Positions 9,531 through 17,124 of a stretch of 28,798 nucleotides of DNA are shown in pieces. Each line of letters starts with the position of its first letter. Positions within the stretch are counted from its first letter, which is position 1. The position numbers and the translations under genes were made by a program. The stretch covers positions 1 through 28,798 of the IMG/VR virus record IMGVR_UViG_3300009182_000243. The stretch is one strand, 5' to 3'. The notes under the pieces were generated by a model. The model was not told the origin of the DNA. It saw only the letters and a list, made by a program, of their open reading frames with translations, and searched no databases. Source of the DNA: a virus.

Positions 9531-11624
9531 ATGGCATACAATCAACAATTATCAGTATTAGGTCAAGTTGCCCCAGCTACTACAGGAACAGCTGGTCAGG
9601 TGTTAGTTTCAGCGGGTAGTAGCGCAAGTTCATATTGGGCAGCTACAATACCAGTGAGTGCTTATAGTGCTCAGTTTAATGGTAGCAATTATTTAAGTAC
9701 AACAGCTGTCAGTTTACTTGGTGATTTTACAATCGAATGTTGGACTAGATTTACAGTTTTTTCAGCAGCCACATACGGAAGCGTTATTGTTTCACAAGGC
9801 GCTGCTACAACAATATCACCAAACGTAATGTCATTACAAATTGAAACGAGTGGTGTTTTTCGTTTTTTCTGGTCTGATTTTAATACCCCAGTTTTAACTG
9901 GTCCAACAATGTCACTTAATACTTGGTATCACGTAGCGGTAACTAAAAGTGGTTCTTCTTTTACATTGTGGATAAATGGCGTGTCCTCAGCTACTGGTAC
10001 AAGTTCGGCTACAGTAACAGCAACTAATTTATTTTATGTAGGTTCTTCATGCTATGCACCTGGATTAACAACAAGATCAACAACTGGTTATATTTCAAAT
10101 GTGCGTGTAACAAATGGCGTTGCAATATATACAGGTGCATTTACTCCACCAACAAGCCCATTAGGAACAGCCCAAGCAGCTGGAACTAATATAGCAGCGG
10201 TATCTGGTTCTCAGGTTGTTATATTAACTTGCAACGGTCCAGGATTTACTGACTCATCATCAAATGCATATATATTAACTAATAATGGTAATGTCGTAGC
10301 AACTCAGTACGCTCCATTCTCATCATTCTCCGCAATAGCAAGATCAGCAACACAAACACAAACAATACTAACATCTGGTTCTGGAACATATTATACTCCA
10401 TCAGGTGTTGCTTGGTTGCGTATTCGTATGGTTGGTGGTGGAGGCGGCGGTGGTGGTTCTGGTAGCGGCAGTCCAGGAAATGGCAGTGTTGGTGCTAACA
10501 CAACATTTGGAACATCATTATTAACTGCTGGTGGAGGTGGTGCTGGTGTACCAAATAATGGTCTTCCAGGTATAGGAGGAACTGCATCTATTGGTTCAGG
10601 CGCTACTGGTATAGCACTATCGGGTGGTGGTGGAACTAATGCAGCATATTCATATTATCCAGGTGGTGGTAATGGTGGTACATCACCATTTGGTGGCGGC
10701 GGTGCTGGTGGACAACCAAATGGTGACGCTGGAGTGGTAAAAAATGGTTCTGCTGGAGCTACAAATTCTGGTTCTGGCGGTGGTGGCGGAAATTGGAACC
10801 AAGGTTCAAACGCTGGCGCTGGCTCTGGTGGTGGCGCTAGTGGATATGTTGAAGCATACATATCAAGTCCCGCAGCATCATATGCATATACCGTAGGCGC
10901 TGGAGGTGGCGGTGGATCAGCTGGAACTTCTGGTGGTGCTGGCGGCGGTGGCGGTTCTGGTGTTATTATTGTTGAAGAGAATTATGCTGTTAGTGTCGTC
11001 AAAAAATCAATGTCGCAAACAATACTAACATCTGGTTCTGGAACATATACCACACCAATTGGCGTTGTTCAATTAGAAATTCGTATGGTTGGTGGTGGTG
11101 CTGGTGGTGGAGGTTCGTTTGCTGCCGCTTCTGGTTCTGTTGCAAGTAGTGGTGCCAATACTATTTTTGGTGCAGCACAAGCATATGGTGGTACAGGTGG
11201 ATATAATACATATTACGCTTCTGTAGGTGGTGTTGGCGGTAGTGGCACATTAGGAGGATATAGCGGAATTGTTATTTCTGGCGGTCAAGGTGGTGGTGCT
11301 GGCTCTGCTGTAATTGCTTATACTGGAGGTGGTGTTGGTGGTACATCACCATTTGGCGGCGCTGGTAGTGGTTCGGTAAACGGTAGTGCGTCAGCTGCTG
11401 CCACAAATAGCGGTAGTGGTGGTGGTGGCGGTGGTGGCAATAGTAGCGCATCAACATCTCCTGGTCATGGTGGAGGTTCTGGCGGATATGTCGAAGCATA
11501 CATATCAAGTCCAGCAGCATCTTATGCATATACAGTAGGTGCTGGTGGTGGTGGTGGTTCTGGTGGTGTGTGGCCAGGTGGTGGTGGTGGTTCTGGTATC
11601 ATTATAATTAAAGAATATTATTAA
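9531..11624 (+). CDS. Tail fibre with one LamG-like domain and two tandem glycine-rich tips
   Basis: A 697-residue protein. The N-terminus MAYNQQLSVLGQV resembles the starts at 259 and 6289, followed by a TGTAGQVLVSAG..SYW linker (residues 18-36). One LamG-like domain lies at about 45-205 (SAQFNGSNYLS, GDFTIECWTRF, TWYHVAVTKSG, YISNVRVTNGVAIYT), with the usual ILTCN...ILTNNG extension to about 253. Two glycine-rich domains follow, at about 277-495 and 496-697. Each begins QTILTSGSGTY.TP.GV..L.IRMVGGG and ends GGYVEAYISSPAASYAYTVG..GGGGS..GG..GGGGSG(V/I)II. The second is a tandem copy of the first, still visible at DNA level. The start has AGGGTAAG 4 bases upstream. It is probably a receptor-binding fibre with a doubled tip. 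Confidence 0.8.
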   Translation: MAYNQQLSVLGQVAPATTGTAGQVLVSAGSSASSYWAATIPVSAYSAQFNGSNYLSTTAVSLLGDFTIECWTRFTVFSAATYGSVIVSQGAATTISPNVMSLQIETSGVFRFFWSDFNTPVLTGPTMSLNTWYHVAVTKSGSSFTLWINGVSSATGTSSATVTATNLFYVGSSCYAPGLTTRSTTGYISNVRVTNGVAIYTGAFTPPTSPLGTAQAAGTNIAAVSGSQVVILTCNGPGFTDSSSNAYILTNNGNVVATQYAPFSSFSAIARSATQTQTILTSGSGTYYTPSGVAWLRIRMVGGGGGGGGSGSGSPGNGSVGANTTFGTSLLTAGGGGAGVPNNGLPGIGGTASIGSGATGIALSGGGGTNAAYSYYPGGGNGGTSPFGGGGAGGQPNGDAGVVKNGSAGATNSGSGGGGGNWNQGSNAGAGSGGGASGYVEAYISSPAASYAYTVGAGGGGGSAGTSGGAGGGGGSGVIIVEENYAVSVVKKSMSQTILTSGSGTYTTPIGVVQLEIRMVGGGAGGGGSFAAASGSVASSGANTIFGAAQAYGGTGGYNTYYASVGGVGGSGTLGGYSGIVISGGQGGGAGSAVIAYTGGGVGGTSPFGGAGSGSVNGSASAAATNSGSGGGGGGGNSSASTSPGHGGGSGGYVEAYISSPAASYAYTVGAGGGGGSGGVWPGGGGGSGIIIIKEYY
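10359..11015 (+). repeat. Glycine-rich domain, tandem copy 1
   Basis: Begins with a 33-base stretch identical to that at 11016-11048. Near its end, the 20 bases at 10851-10870 are identical to 11493-11512. The copy length is 657 bases (219 codons). Confidence 0.8.
11016..11624 (+). repeat. Glycine-rich domain, tandem copy 2
   Basis: An in-frame second copy of 10359-11015 that ends with the gene. The glycine-rich middle differs in length and order from copy 1, while the two ends remain nearly identical at DNA level. Confidence 0.8.
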
Positions 11625-11643
11625 CTCAAAGGAGAACTAAACA

Positions 11644-12024
11644 ATGGGACATTTTGCAAAAGTAGTAGACGGAAAAGTATCACAGGTGATTGTTGCGGAA
11701 CCAGACTTCTTCGACACATTTGTTGATTCATCTCCTGGTCAGTGGATTCAAACCTCATATAATACAAGAGGTAATGTTCACTATGCACCAAACTCAAATG
11801 AGCCAGATGGTGGTGAAGCATTACGTGGCAACTATGCTGGTATTGGATACACATATGATAATATCAATGATGTGTTCTATGCACCTCGTCCATATGATAG
11901 CTGGACTTTGTCGCATGATACATGGACTTGGGAAGCACCAGTACCTTATCCAACTGATGGTCATATATATGTTTGGGAAGAAGCAACTACATCTTGGCAA
12001 GAAGTTGAGATACCATCTTTATAA
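11644..12024 (+). CDS. Conserved small phage structural-region protein
   Basis: A 126-residue, Trp/Tyr-rich acidic protein with a good AAAGGAGA Shine-Dalgarno about 9 bases before the ATG. It begins MGHFAKVVDGKVSQVIVAEPDFFDTF and contains GQWIQTSYNTRGNVHY, RGNYAGIGYTYD...D.FYAPRPY.SW and PVPYPTDGHIYVWEEATTSW. I recognise this family as very common beside fibre genes of T4-like marine phages ('AKV..G.V..VIVA', 'QTSYNT', 'RKNYAGIGYTYD'), where it is usually hypothetical or a structural protein. No catalytic motif is visible. It lies between the doubled-tip fibre gene and the S74 fibre gene. Confidence 0.72.
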   Translation: MGHFAKVVDGKVSQVIVAEPDFFDTFVDSSPGQWIQTSYNTRGNVHYAPNSNEPDGGEALRGNYAGIGYTYDNINDVFYAPRPYDSWTLSHDTWTWEAPVPYPTDGHIYVWEEATTSWQEVEIPSL

Positions 12025-12027
12025 ATA
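12020..12027 (+). promoter_or_regulatory. T4-type late promoter box (TATAAATA)
   Basis: This is an exact match to the T4 late -10 consensus, 32 bases before the ATG of the S74 fibre gene. The TAA stop of the upstream gene (12022-12024) is embedded in it. A Shine-Dalgarno-like AAGGGGA follows in the leader at 12041-12047. Confidence 0.65.
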
Positions 12028-12059
12028 GAATAAAACCAATAAGGGGATAGTGAACCAAA

Positions 12060-13124
12060 ATGGCAGATAACAGTTTTGTAGTAAAGAATACATTAGTAGT
12101 TAACAATAGTTTTACTGTTAACAGTACATCTTTTGTTTACACAGCCAATGCTTTAAGTATCGGAACATCTGCGTACTATGTTACTAACGGTAACATAGGT
12201 TTAGGTAATAGCTCTCCTGATCACAAATTAAGCGTTAATGGAAACACATACCTTAATGGCACAGTAAACGCCATTGGTAATGTTTCCATTGGCGGCATTA
12301 CTTCTATTAATGCTAATGTGGTTATGAACTCTACTGCTGGTATTTCCGCCAATGGTTCTTATGGATCCCAAGGTCAGGCGCTTATATCAAACGGTTCTTC
12401 TGTTTACTGGGCAACCGCAACAGCCGGAACAAACACTCAAATTCAATTTAATGATTCTAGCACTGCTAATGCCTCTGCAGGATTCATATTTAATAAAACA
12501 ACAAACAATGTTACAATAGCCAACAGCCTCAGTTTAGGGAATAACCTAACATTATCAAATAGTGTTATTATAGGCAGTATGGTAATCAATAATACTGGTG
12601 TGTCTCAAAATACATTTGGTATTGGAACAGCCGCATATTTTGTTTCTAATGGTAATTTTGGTATTGGAACATCAAGTCCAGCATACAAACTAGATGTGGC
12701 TGGTACTATTAATTCTCGTGGAGATATATTTGTTACAAAAGGATCTTCACCATATATCGGACCAATCGATAATTATAATATACGTTTTGGTACAGGTGGT
12801 GTTGATCGTGCTACTATTGACACTAGTGGTAACTTTACTGCAACTGGTGATATAACAGCGTTTTCTGATTCCAGATTAAAAACAGATGTTAAGACAATAA
12901 CAAACGCTTTAGAAAAAGTATCAAAAATGCGTGGTGTTATGTTTACAAGAAAAGATACTGGGTCTAAAGGTACCGGTGTTATAGCTCAAGAAATGTTAGA
13001 AATATTACCAGAGGTTGTTCATGAAGGAGATAATCTATCAGTAGCATATGGAAATATTGTTGGTATTCTAATTGAAGCTATTAAAGAGTTAAAAATAAAA
13101 GTTAAAGAGTTAGAAAACAAATGA
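12060..13124 (+). CDS. Tail fibre with C-terminal peptidase S74 (endosialidase-type) chaperone
   Basis: A 354-residue protein. The N-terminal two thirds are beta-rich and repetitive, with NGNIGLGNSSPDHKLSVNG and NGNFGIGTSSPAYKLDVAG as paired copies and an ANGSYGSQGQALISNGSSVYW linker. The C-terminal 86 residues are a clear intramolecular chaperone: SDSRLKTDVKTI at 269-280, then LRG-type MRGVMFTRKDTG, GTGVIAQEMLEILPEVV, LSVAYGNIVGILIEAIKELK and a closing coiled-coil segment. In this family the domain trimerises the fibre and then cuts itself off at the Ser of the SDxRLK motif, here Ser269; the Ser and a Lys act as the dyad. The mature fibre would thus be about 268 residues. Its stop overlaps the next start (ATGA), pairing it with the glycine-rich tip gene. 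Confidence 0.9.
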   Translation: MADNSFVVKNTLVVNNSFTVNSTSFVYTANALSIGTSAYYVTNGNIGLGNSSPDHKLSVNGNTYLNGTVNAIGNVSIGGITSINANVVMNSTAGISANGSYGSQGQALISNGSSVYWATATAGTNTQIQFNDSSTANASAGFIFNKTTNNVTIANSLSLGNNLTLSNSVIIGSMVINNTGVSQNTFGIGTAAYFVSNGNFGIGTSSPAYKLDVAGTINSRGDIFVTKGSSPYIGPIDNYNIRFGTGGVDRATIDTSGNFTATGDITAFSDSRLKTDVKTITNALEKVSKMRGVMFTRKDTGSKGTGVIAQEMLEILPEVVHEGDNLSVAYGNIVGILIEAIKELKIKVKELENK

Positions 13125-13933
13125 CTTTACCATCATCTGGTTCAATAAGTTTCAGTCAAATAAACTTAGAACTTGGTAGATCTTCAAATGCAAGGTTTAC
13201 CCTTAATGACGCAGAAGGAAGAAAATTAGCTTCTACTGGAGGAACTGGTCAGAATTTATCTTCTGGCACCCAAACTAAAACATCAAATTATCGTGGTCAT
13301 GCAAAATTAAATGTTACTTTTGGTTCGACCACAACGAATATTGATACTGGAAATTATCTTACTAATTATTCTGCTGGAAAAACTTGGTCGACATACACAA
13401 TCAATAACGGTGTGGTAATCGGATCTTCTTCATCTGGCAGTTATGCTATGACTATTACTGGTAATTCCGGTGATATTACTGAATTGTATAATAATGGAAC
13501 AATTATCGGAGCTGGTGGAGCTGGTGCAGGTCGAAATGGAGGAGGTGGCGGAGCTGGCGGTAATGCATTATTAGTTAATACTTCAACAACTGTATATAAC
13601 AATGGCGCTTTATGGGGTGGAGGCGGAGGCGGCGGTGGTGGTAATGATGGTGGCGATGGTTCACCAAAACCAGCATTTAATCCTGGTGGAGGCGGAGGCG
13701 GCGGCGCTGGGTATGTTGGAGGTTCTGGATATAATGGCGGTACTCTTACTGTTGGTGGTAATGGCGAATGGCGTGGAGGAACTGCAGGTAACGGCGGCAG
13801 CGGTGGTGATCCAGGCAATGCAGGTGGTGGAAGTAATAATGGTGGCGGCGGCGGTGCGCCAGGTTATTATGTTGTAGGTGGTGGTAATGTTATTTGGGCA
13901 GCTACTGGTGACCGAAGAGGTTATTCTGGTTAA
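13121..13933 (+). CDS. Glycine-rich fibre-tip adhesin
   Basis: A 270-residue protein. The N-terminus MTLPSSGSISFSQINLELGR followed by SSNARFTLNDAEGRKLA is a signature I know from glycine-rich tip proteins of many tailed phages. Residues about 62-126 are a small beta-rich region, and about 128-270 are dominated by runs of up to nine glycines. The end GGGNVIWAATGDRRGYSG is also typical. It overlaps the S74 fibre stop by four bases (ATGA), so the pair is translated together. By analogy with gp37/gp38 of T-even phages such as S16, where gp38 is a polyglycine-sandwich adhesin at the fibre tip, this protein probably caps the S74 fibre. That role is inference; the sequence itself shows only the composition and coupling. 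Confidence 0.75.
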   Translation: MTLPSSGSISFSQINLELGRSSNARFTLNDAEGRKLASTGGTGQNLSSGTQTKTSNYRGHAKLNVTFGSTTTNIDTGNYLTNYSAGKTWSTYTINNGVVIGSSSSGSYAMTITGNSGDITELYNNGTIIGAGGAGAGRNGGGGGAGGNALLVNTSTTVYNNGALWGGGGGGGGGNDGGDGSPKPAFNPGGGGGGGAGYVGGSGYNGGTLTVGGNGEWRGGTAGNGGSGGDPGNAGGGSNNGGGGGAPGYYVVGGGNVIWAATGDRRGYSG

Positions 13934-13939
13934 TAAATA
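13931..13939 (+). promoter_or_regulatory. T4-type late promoter box overlapping a stop codon
   Basis: TAATAAATA: the first three bases are the stop of the glycine-rich tip gene, and the last eight differ from TATAAATA by one base. It precedes the 13960 gene by 20 bases and would drive the block that runs through genes 13-17, for which no other such box is apparent upstream of 19026. Confidence 0.5.
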
Positions 13940-13959
13940 TAAATTAAAAAGGTATTAGT

Positions 13960-14274
13960 ATGTCAGACAATATTATTGTTACTATTGTAAGTTATGACGA
14001 TGATCATAATATGCATGTTAAATTTTCAGATGGTGTAGATGAAACACCAATCTACAATTTTCAACCGTATACGTTTGATTCAAGTATATCAACATCAGAT
14101 ATCTTAAAAAAAATATCATTAGCTGGTATCAACGCTCTAAAAGATATTAAAAATAAAAAAACATTTAATAACAAATTCTCTCATGTTAATGAGTTTAAAT
14201 CGCTTGTTGGTAAACCACAAACATATTCTATTTCTGAATTATCAGCAAACAACTCTTATGAGATTTCAATATGA
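13960..14274 (+). CDS. Unassigned 104-residue protein upstream of the neck genes
   Basis: I do not recognise this protein. It is soluble-looking, starts MSDNIIVTIVSYDDDHNMHVKF, and has a basic middle (KKISLAGINALKDIKNKKTFNNKF) followed by LVGKPQTYSISELSANNSYEISI. All of its lysine codons are AAA, unlike the capsid gene. A Shine-Dalgarno-like AAAAAGG lies about 8 bases upstream. Its stop overlaps the next start (ATGA), so the two proteins are probably made together. Position between the fibre tip gene and gene 13 suggests a structural or assembly role, but nothing in the sequence proves it. Confidence 0.65.
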   Translation: MSDNIIVTIVSYDDDHNMHVKFSDGVDETPIYNFQPYTFDSSISTSDILKKISLAGINALKDIKNKKTFNNKFSHVNEFKSLVGKPQTYSISELSANNSYEISI

Positions 14275-14798
14275 AAGTATTAAGCACTGCAGAAATATGT
14301 AAAGGATTTGCTATTTGTGTTGGTCATATTACTGCTAATGATGAGTTTGTTTTTACTGTTGAAGAGACAACAGGTAATGGCGTATTCAGTCAATTGGGTT
14401 ATTGCATAGAAGGTTATGCAGATTTAATAGATTCTGATGGTAAAGTAATACAAGAATTATCTGGCGGTAATCTATACGACTTTAGAGATTATTACAGTAC
14501 ATCATATAAAATGCGAACAAATTCTACTACTAGTGGAACTTGGTTTTGTATAAACCCAATTCTTGCTACTAAAATATATGATGCTACTTTATTAAAAGAA
14601 AACACAACAAAAACATATACAGGCGATGGCGTAGAAAATGTTATAGTTTGTGTTACTGGAACAGTAAAAGTTAATGATAAAGTACTTGAGAGTAAAAATT
14701 ATGTTAGAGTACTAAATGGCAAAATAGCTAATGTTACAGTATATCCAGGGTCGGTTGCTGTTTATTTTAAAGATTCCGGAAAGGTTCAAGGTCAGTAA
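14271..14798 (+). CDS. Unassigned 175-residue protein, possibly cupin-like
   Basis: The protein starts MKVLSTAEICKGFAICVGHI and holds two beta-rich halves. The first has GYCIEGYADLIDSDGKVIQELSGGNLYDFRDYY (about residues 43-75), the second TYTGDGVENVIVCVTGTVKVNDKVL (about 118-142). An 'E-G-x-A-D ... L-x-x-G-x-x-Y-D-F' layout recalls the beta-barrel repeats of cupin-fold proteins, but the histidine metal ligands of enzymatic cupins are not apparent. A binding or structural role is therefore more likely than catalysis. It begins inside the previous stop (ATGA) and ends one base before the gene 13 ATG. Identification is tentative. Confidence 0.65.
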   Translation: MKVLSTAEICKGFAICVGHITANDEFVFTVEETTGNGVFSQLGYCIEGYADLIDSDGKVIQELSGGNLYDFRDYYSTSYKMRTNSTTSGTWFCINPILATKIYDATLLKENTTKTYTGDGVENVIVCVTGTVKVNDKVLESKNYVRVLNGKIANVTVYPGSVAVYFKDSGKVQGQ

Positions 14799-14799
14799 A

Positions 14800-15540
14800 A
14801 TGGCAACCCCAACATCAAGATCAGATTTTAAAGAAAATTGTCTACGACGTTTAGGTAAGCCTGTTATCGAAATCAACGTTGATGACGATCAGGTAGATGA
14901 TCGTATTGATGAGTCTTTGAGATATTTTTGGGATTACCATTTTGATGGTTCCGAAAAACTATTTTATAAACAGCAAGTAACACAAACAGATAAAACCAAC
15001 AAGTACATCACACTACCTGAAAACATTATTGGCGCTGTTAATATATTTCCTATTGGTAGTGGTTTAAATACCAATAACCTATTCAATATTCGTTATCAGA
15101 TTGCTCTTAATGATCTGTACACTTTAACTTCTGTTTCTATGGTGCCATATGTTATGGCGCTAACTCATATTCAAAATCTTGAACAGATACTTGTTGGTCA
15201 ACAACCATTAAGATACAATCGTCATGTTAATCGTTTATATGTTGATATGGATTGGGATAGGGTAGATATTGGTGAATACCTTTTAGTCGAAGCTTATGAA
15301 ATTGTAAATCCAGACATCTATACTGATGCTTGGTCTGATCGCTGGTTGCTTCGTTACGCTGCATGTTTGATCAAACAACAGTGGGGTAACAACTTAAAGA
15401 AATTTGATGGTATGAAAATGCCAGGTGGTTTAACTTTTAATGGTCAACGAATATATGAAGAAGCCACTCAGGAAAGAGTAGAGCTTGAAAAAGAAATGAT
15501 CCATAGCTATTCACTTCCTGTTACAGATATGATTGGCTAA
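14800..15540 (+). CDS. 13: Neck protein gp13
   Basis: A 246-residue protein. I chose the ATG at 14800 (MATPTSRSDFKENCLRRLG) rather than an in-frame ATG 69 bases upstream, because that one lies within the previous gene and the residues from MATPTSR onwards match the family start. Recognisable stretches are VIEINVDDDQVDDRIDESLRYFWDYHFDG, YITLPENIIGAVNIFPIG and a C-terminal region with RWLLRYAACLIKQQWGNNLKKF. In T4, gp13 joins gp14 at the completed head vertex after DNA packaging, giving the surface to which the tail docks. Length is close to that of T4-like relatives. It is followed, one base after its stop, by gene 14, the standard order. Confidence 0.9.
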   Translation: MATPTSRSDFKENCLRRLGKPVIEINVDDDQVDDRIDESLRYFWDYHFDGSEKLFYKQQVTQTDKTNKYITLPENIIGAVNIFPIGSGLNTNNLFNIRYQIALNDLYTLTSVSMVPYVMALTHIQNLEQILVGQQPLRYNRHVNRLYVDMDWDRVDIGEYLLVEAYEIVNPDIYTDAWSDRWLLRYAACLIKQQWGNNLKKFDGMKMPGGLTFNGQRIYEEATQERVELEKEMIHSYSLPVTDMIG

Positions 15541-15541
15541 T

Positions 15542-16264
15542 ATGGCAACTAACTTTTTCTTCAATAATTTCCAATCGTCTCAGGAGCAGCTGCTTCTCGA
15601 GAATTTAATTATTGAAACTATTAAAATTTATGGTCAAGACATGTGGTATATGCCTCGTAAGTTAAACAACTACGATAAGGTATATGGCGCAGACGATCAA
15701 TCAAGTTATGAGAGCGCATATCCTATTGAAATATACATCAAGTCAGTAGATGGGTTTTCTGGTGATGGTAATTTTATGTCTAAGTTTGGCCTTGAAATTA
15801 GAGACCAAGTTATATTCTCTGTTGCTCAGCGTATCTTTAATGAGGAAGTTGGTAGTTTCTCAACACAACCAAGACCAAACGAAGGCGACCTTATATATTT
15901 CCCATTGAACAAAAAGTGTTTCCAGGTTAAGTATGTCAACAAGTTCGAAATGTTTTACCAGTTGGGTGCTCTTCAAACTTGGGAAATGACTTGCGAGTTG
16001 TTCGAATATTCCAATGAATTAATGAATACTGGCATACCTGAAATTGATATTCTACAAGCAAAATCCAGCACCAATATTCTTGATTGGAATATCATGGATG
16101 AAAGTGGATTCAACCTATTAACAGAAAACGATGAGTATATTGTGATGGAACAATCATCAGTAACAGATATTGTTGTTGTTTCAAACAATGATGCAATACA
16201 ATCAGAGTCAGATATGTTTGTTGACTTTACTGCATTTGATCCGTTCAGCGAAAGAGCAATTTAA
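15542..16264 (+). CDS. 14: Neck protein gp14
   Basis: A 240-residue protein. The start is taken at the ATG 15542 (MATNFFFNNFQSSQEQLLLE); a TTG nine bases upstream lies within the gene 13 stop region and is less likely. It contains IYGQDMWYMPRKLNNYDKVYG, FSGDGNFMSKFGLEIRDQVIFSVAQRIF and FPLNKKCFQVKYVNKFEMFYQLGALQTWEMTCELFEYS, all typical of the family. In T4, gp14 forms the neck with gp13 and is needed for tail attachment. Its TAA shares a base with the ATG of gene 15 (TAATG), so genes 13-14-15 are read as a coupled set. Confidence 0.92.
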   Translation: MATNFFFNNFQSSQEQLLLENLIIETIKIYGQDMWYMPRKLNNYDKVYGADDQSSYESAYPIEIYIKSVDGFSGDGNFMSKFGLEIRDQVIFSVAQRIFNEEVGSFSTQPRPNEGDLIYFPLNKKCFQVKYVNKFEMFYQLGALQTWEMTCELFEYSNELMNTGIPEIDILQAKSSTNILDWNIMDESGFNLLTENDEYIVMEQSSVTDIVVVSNNDAIQSESDMFVDFTAFDPFSERAI

Positions 16265-17124
16265 TGTTTGGTTCTCCATTCTACTTTTCAATGATAAGAA
16301 AATATGTTATCTTGATGGGAACACTCGTCAACAATATTCGTATTACAAGAACAGATAAAGCTGGTAATGTAACATCTCTTATCAAAGTTCCTGTTACATA
16401 TGCACCAAAAGACAAAATGCTTGCCCGTGTAACACAAGATCCAAATATTGATAGAGCTTCTGCTGTAGCTCCATTGCCTATGATTTCTTTTGAAATGGGC
16501 AAGATGAGATATGATGGATCTAGAAAACTACCAACTATTAATAAAATAGCTGTCAAAAATGTTGCAGATGTTAACAAGTTAAAATATCAATATAACCCAG
16601 TTCCATATGACATAGAATTTAAAGTTTATGTTTATGCTAAAAATGCCGAAGACGGTACAAAAATAATCGAGCAGATCATTCCTTATTTTACTCCTGATTG
16701 GACAACCACTGTAAAACTTATTCCCGAAATGGAAGTTACAATGGATATCCCAATCATATTAAATGATATAGCATATACTGATAATTATGATGGCGCTTTT
16801 CAAAATCGTAGAGCAATTATATGGACTTTAGACTTTGTTCTAAAAGGCTATATATATGGTCCTGTTAAAACAGGTAATATTATTAAATTCGTTGAAACTA
16901 ATTTTTATCTACCAGATACTGAATATGGAAAAATACCAACTGTTGCTGGAACTCTTCCTGTTGGCGAACGTGTTACAGTGCAGCCAGGATTTACTCCAGG
17001 TAATACCTCAATAAGTTATTATGGTCAGCCTAATAATTCTATATCGACAATACCATATGCTGATATAAAAGTATCTGATGATTTTGGGTTTGTTACAATG
17101 ATTTACAATGAAGATGAGATATAA
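16264..17124 (+). CDS. 15: Tail completion / sheath-stabiliser protein gp15
   Basis: A 286-residue protein with the family start MFGSPFYFSMIRKYVILMGTLVNNIRITR and the stretch KVPVTYAPKDKMLARVTQDP. The middle has PMISFEMGKMRYDGSRKLPTINKI and PVPYDIEFKVYVYAKNAEDGTKIIEQIIPYFTPDW, which are hallmarks of T4-like tail terminators. In T4, gp15 forms a hexamer that caps the tube and sheath and binds the neck. The C-terminus (from about residue 230) is Pro/Ser/Thr-rich and looks flexible. It overlaps both neighbours by one base (TAATG at each end). Confidence 0.92.
   Translation: MFGSPFYFSMIRKYVILMGTLVNNIRITRTDKAGNVTSLIKVPVTYAPKDKMLARVTQDPNIDRASAVAPLPMISFEMGKMRYDGSRKLPTINKIAVKNVADVNKLKYQYNPVPYDIEFKVYVYAKNAEDGTKIIEQIIPYFTPDWTTTVKLIPEMEVTMDIPIILNDIAYTDNYDGAFQNRRAIIWTLDFVLKGYIYGPVKTGNIIKFVETNFYLPDTEYGKIPTVAGTLPVGERVTVQPGFTPGNTSISYYGQPNNSISTIPYADIKVSDDFGFVTMIYNEDEI

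Noticed and set aside
13441-13818. 125-residue open frame on the minus strand, rich in proline
   Set aside because: It is the reverse complement of glycine codons (GGN gives NCC), which rarely make stops. It lies wholly inside the glycine-rich tip gene and has no ribosome site or known family. The same holds for the proline-rich minus frame at 10655-10861.
259-13933. Diversity-generating retroelement target
   Set aside because: Fibre genes with lectin-like domains are typical targets, but no reverse transcriptase, template repeat or adenine-specific mismatch pattern was seen in the window. The shared tracts differ at all base types.
14731-14799. Upstream ATG extending gene 13 by 23 residues
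   Set aside because: It lies within the end of the preceding gene, and the extra residues do not match the family. The start at 14800 gives the familiar N-terminus.
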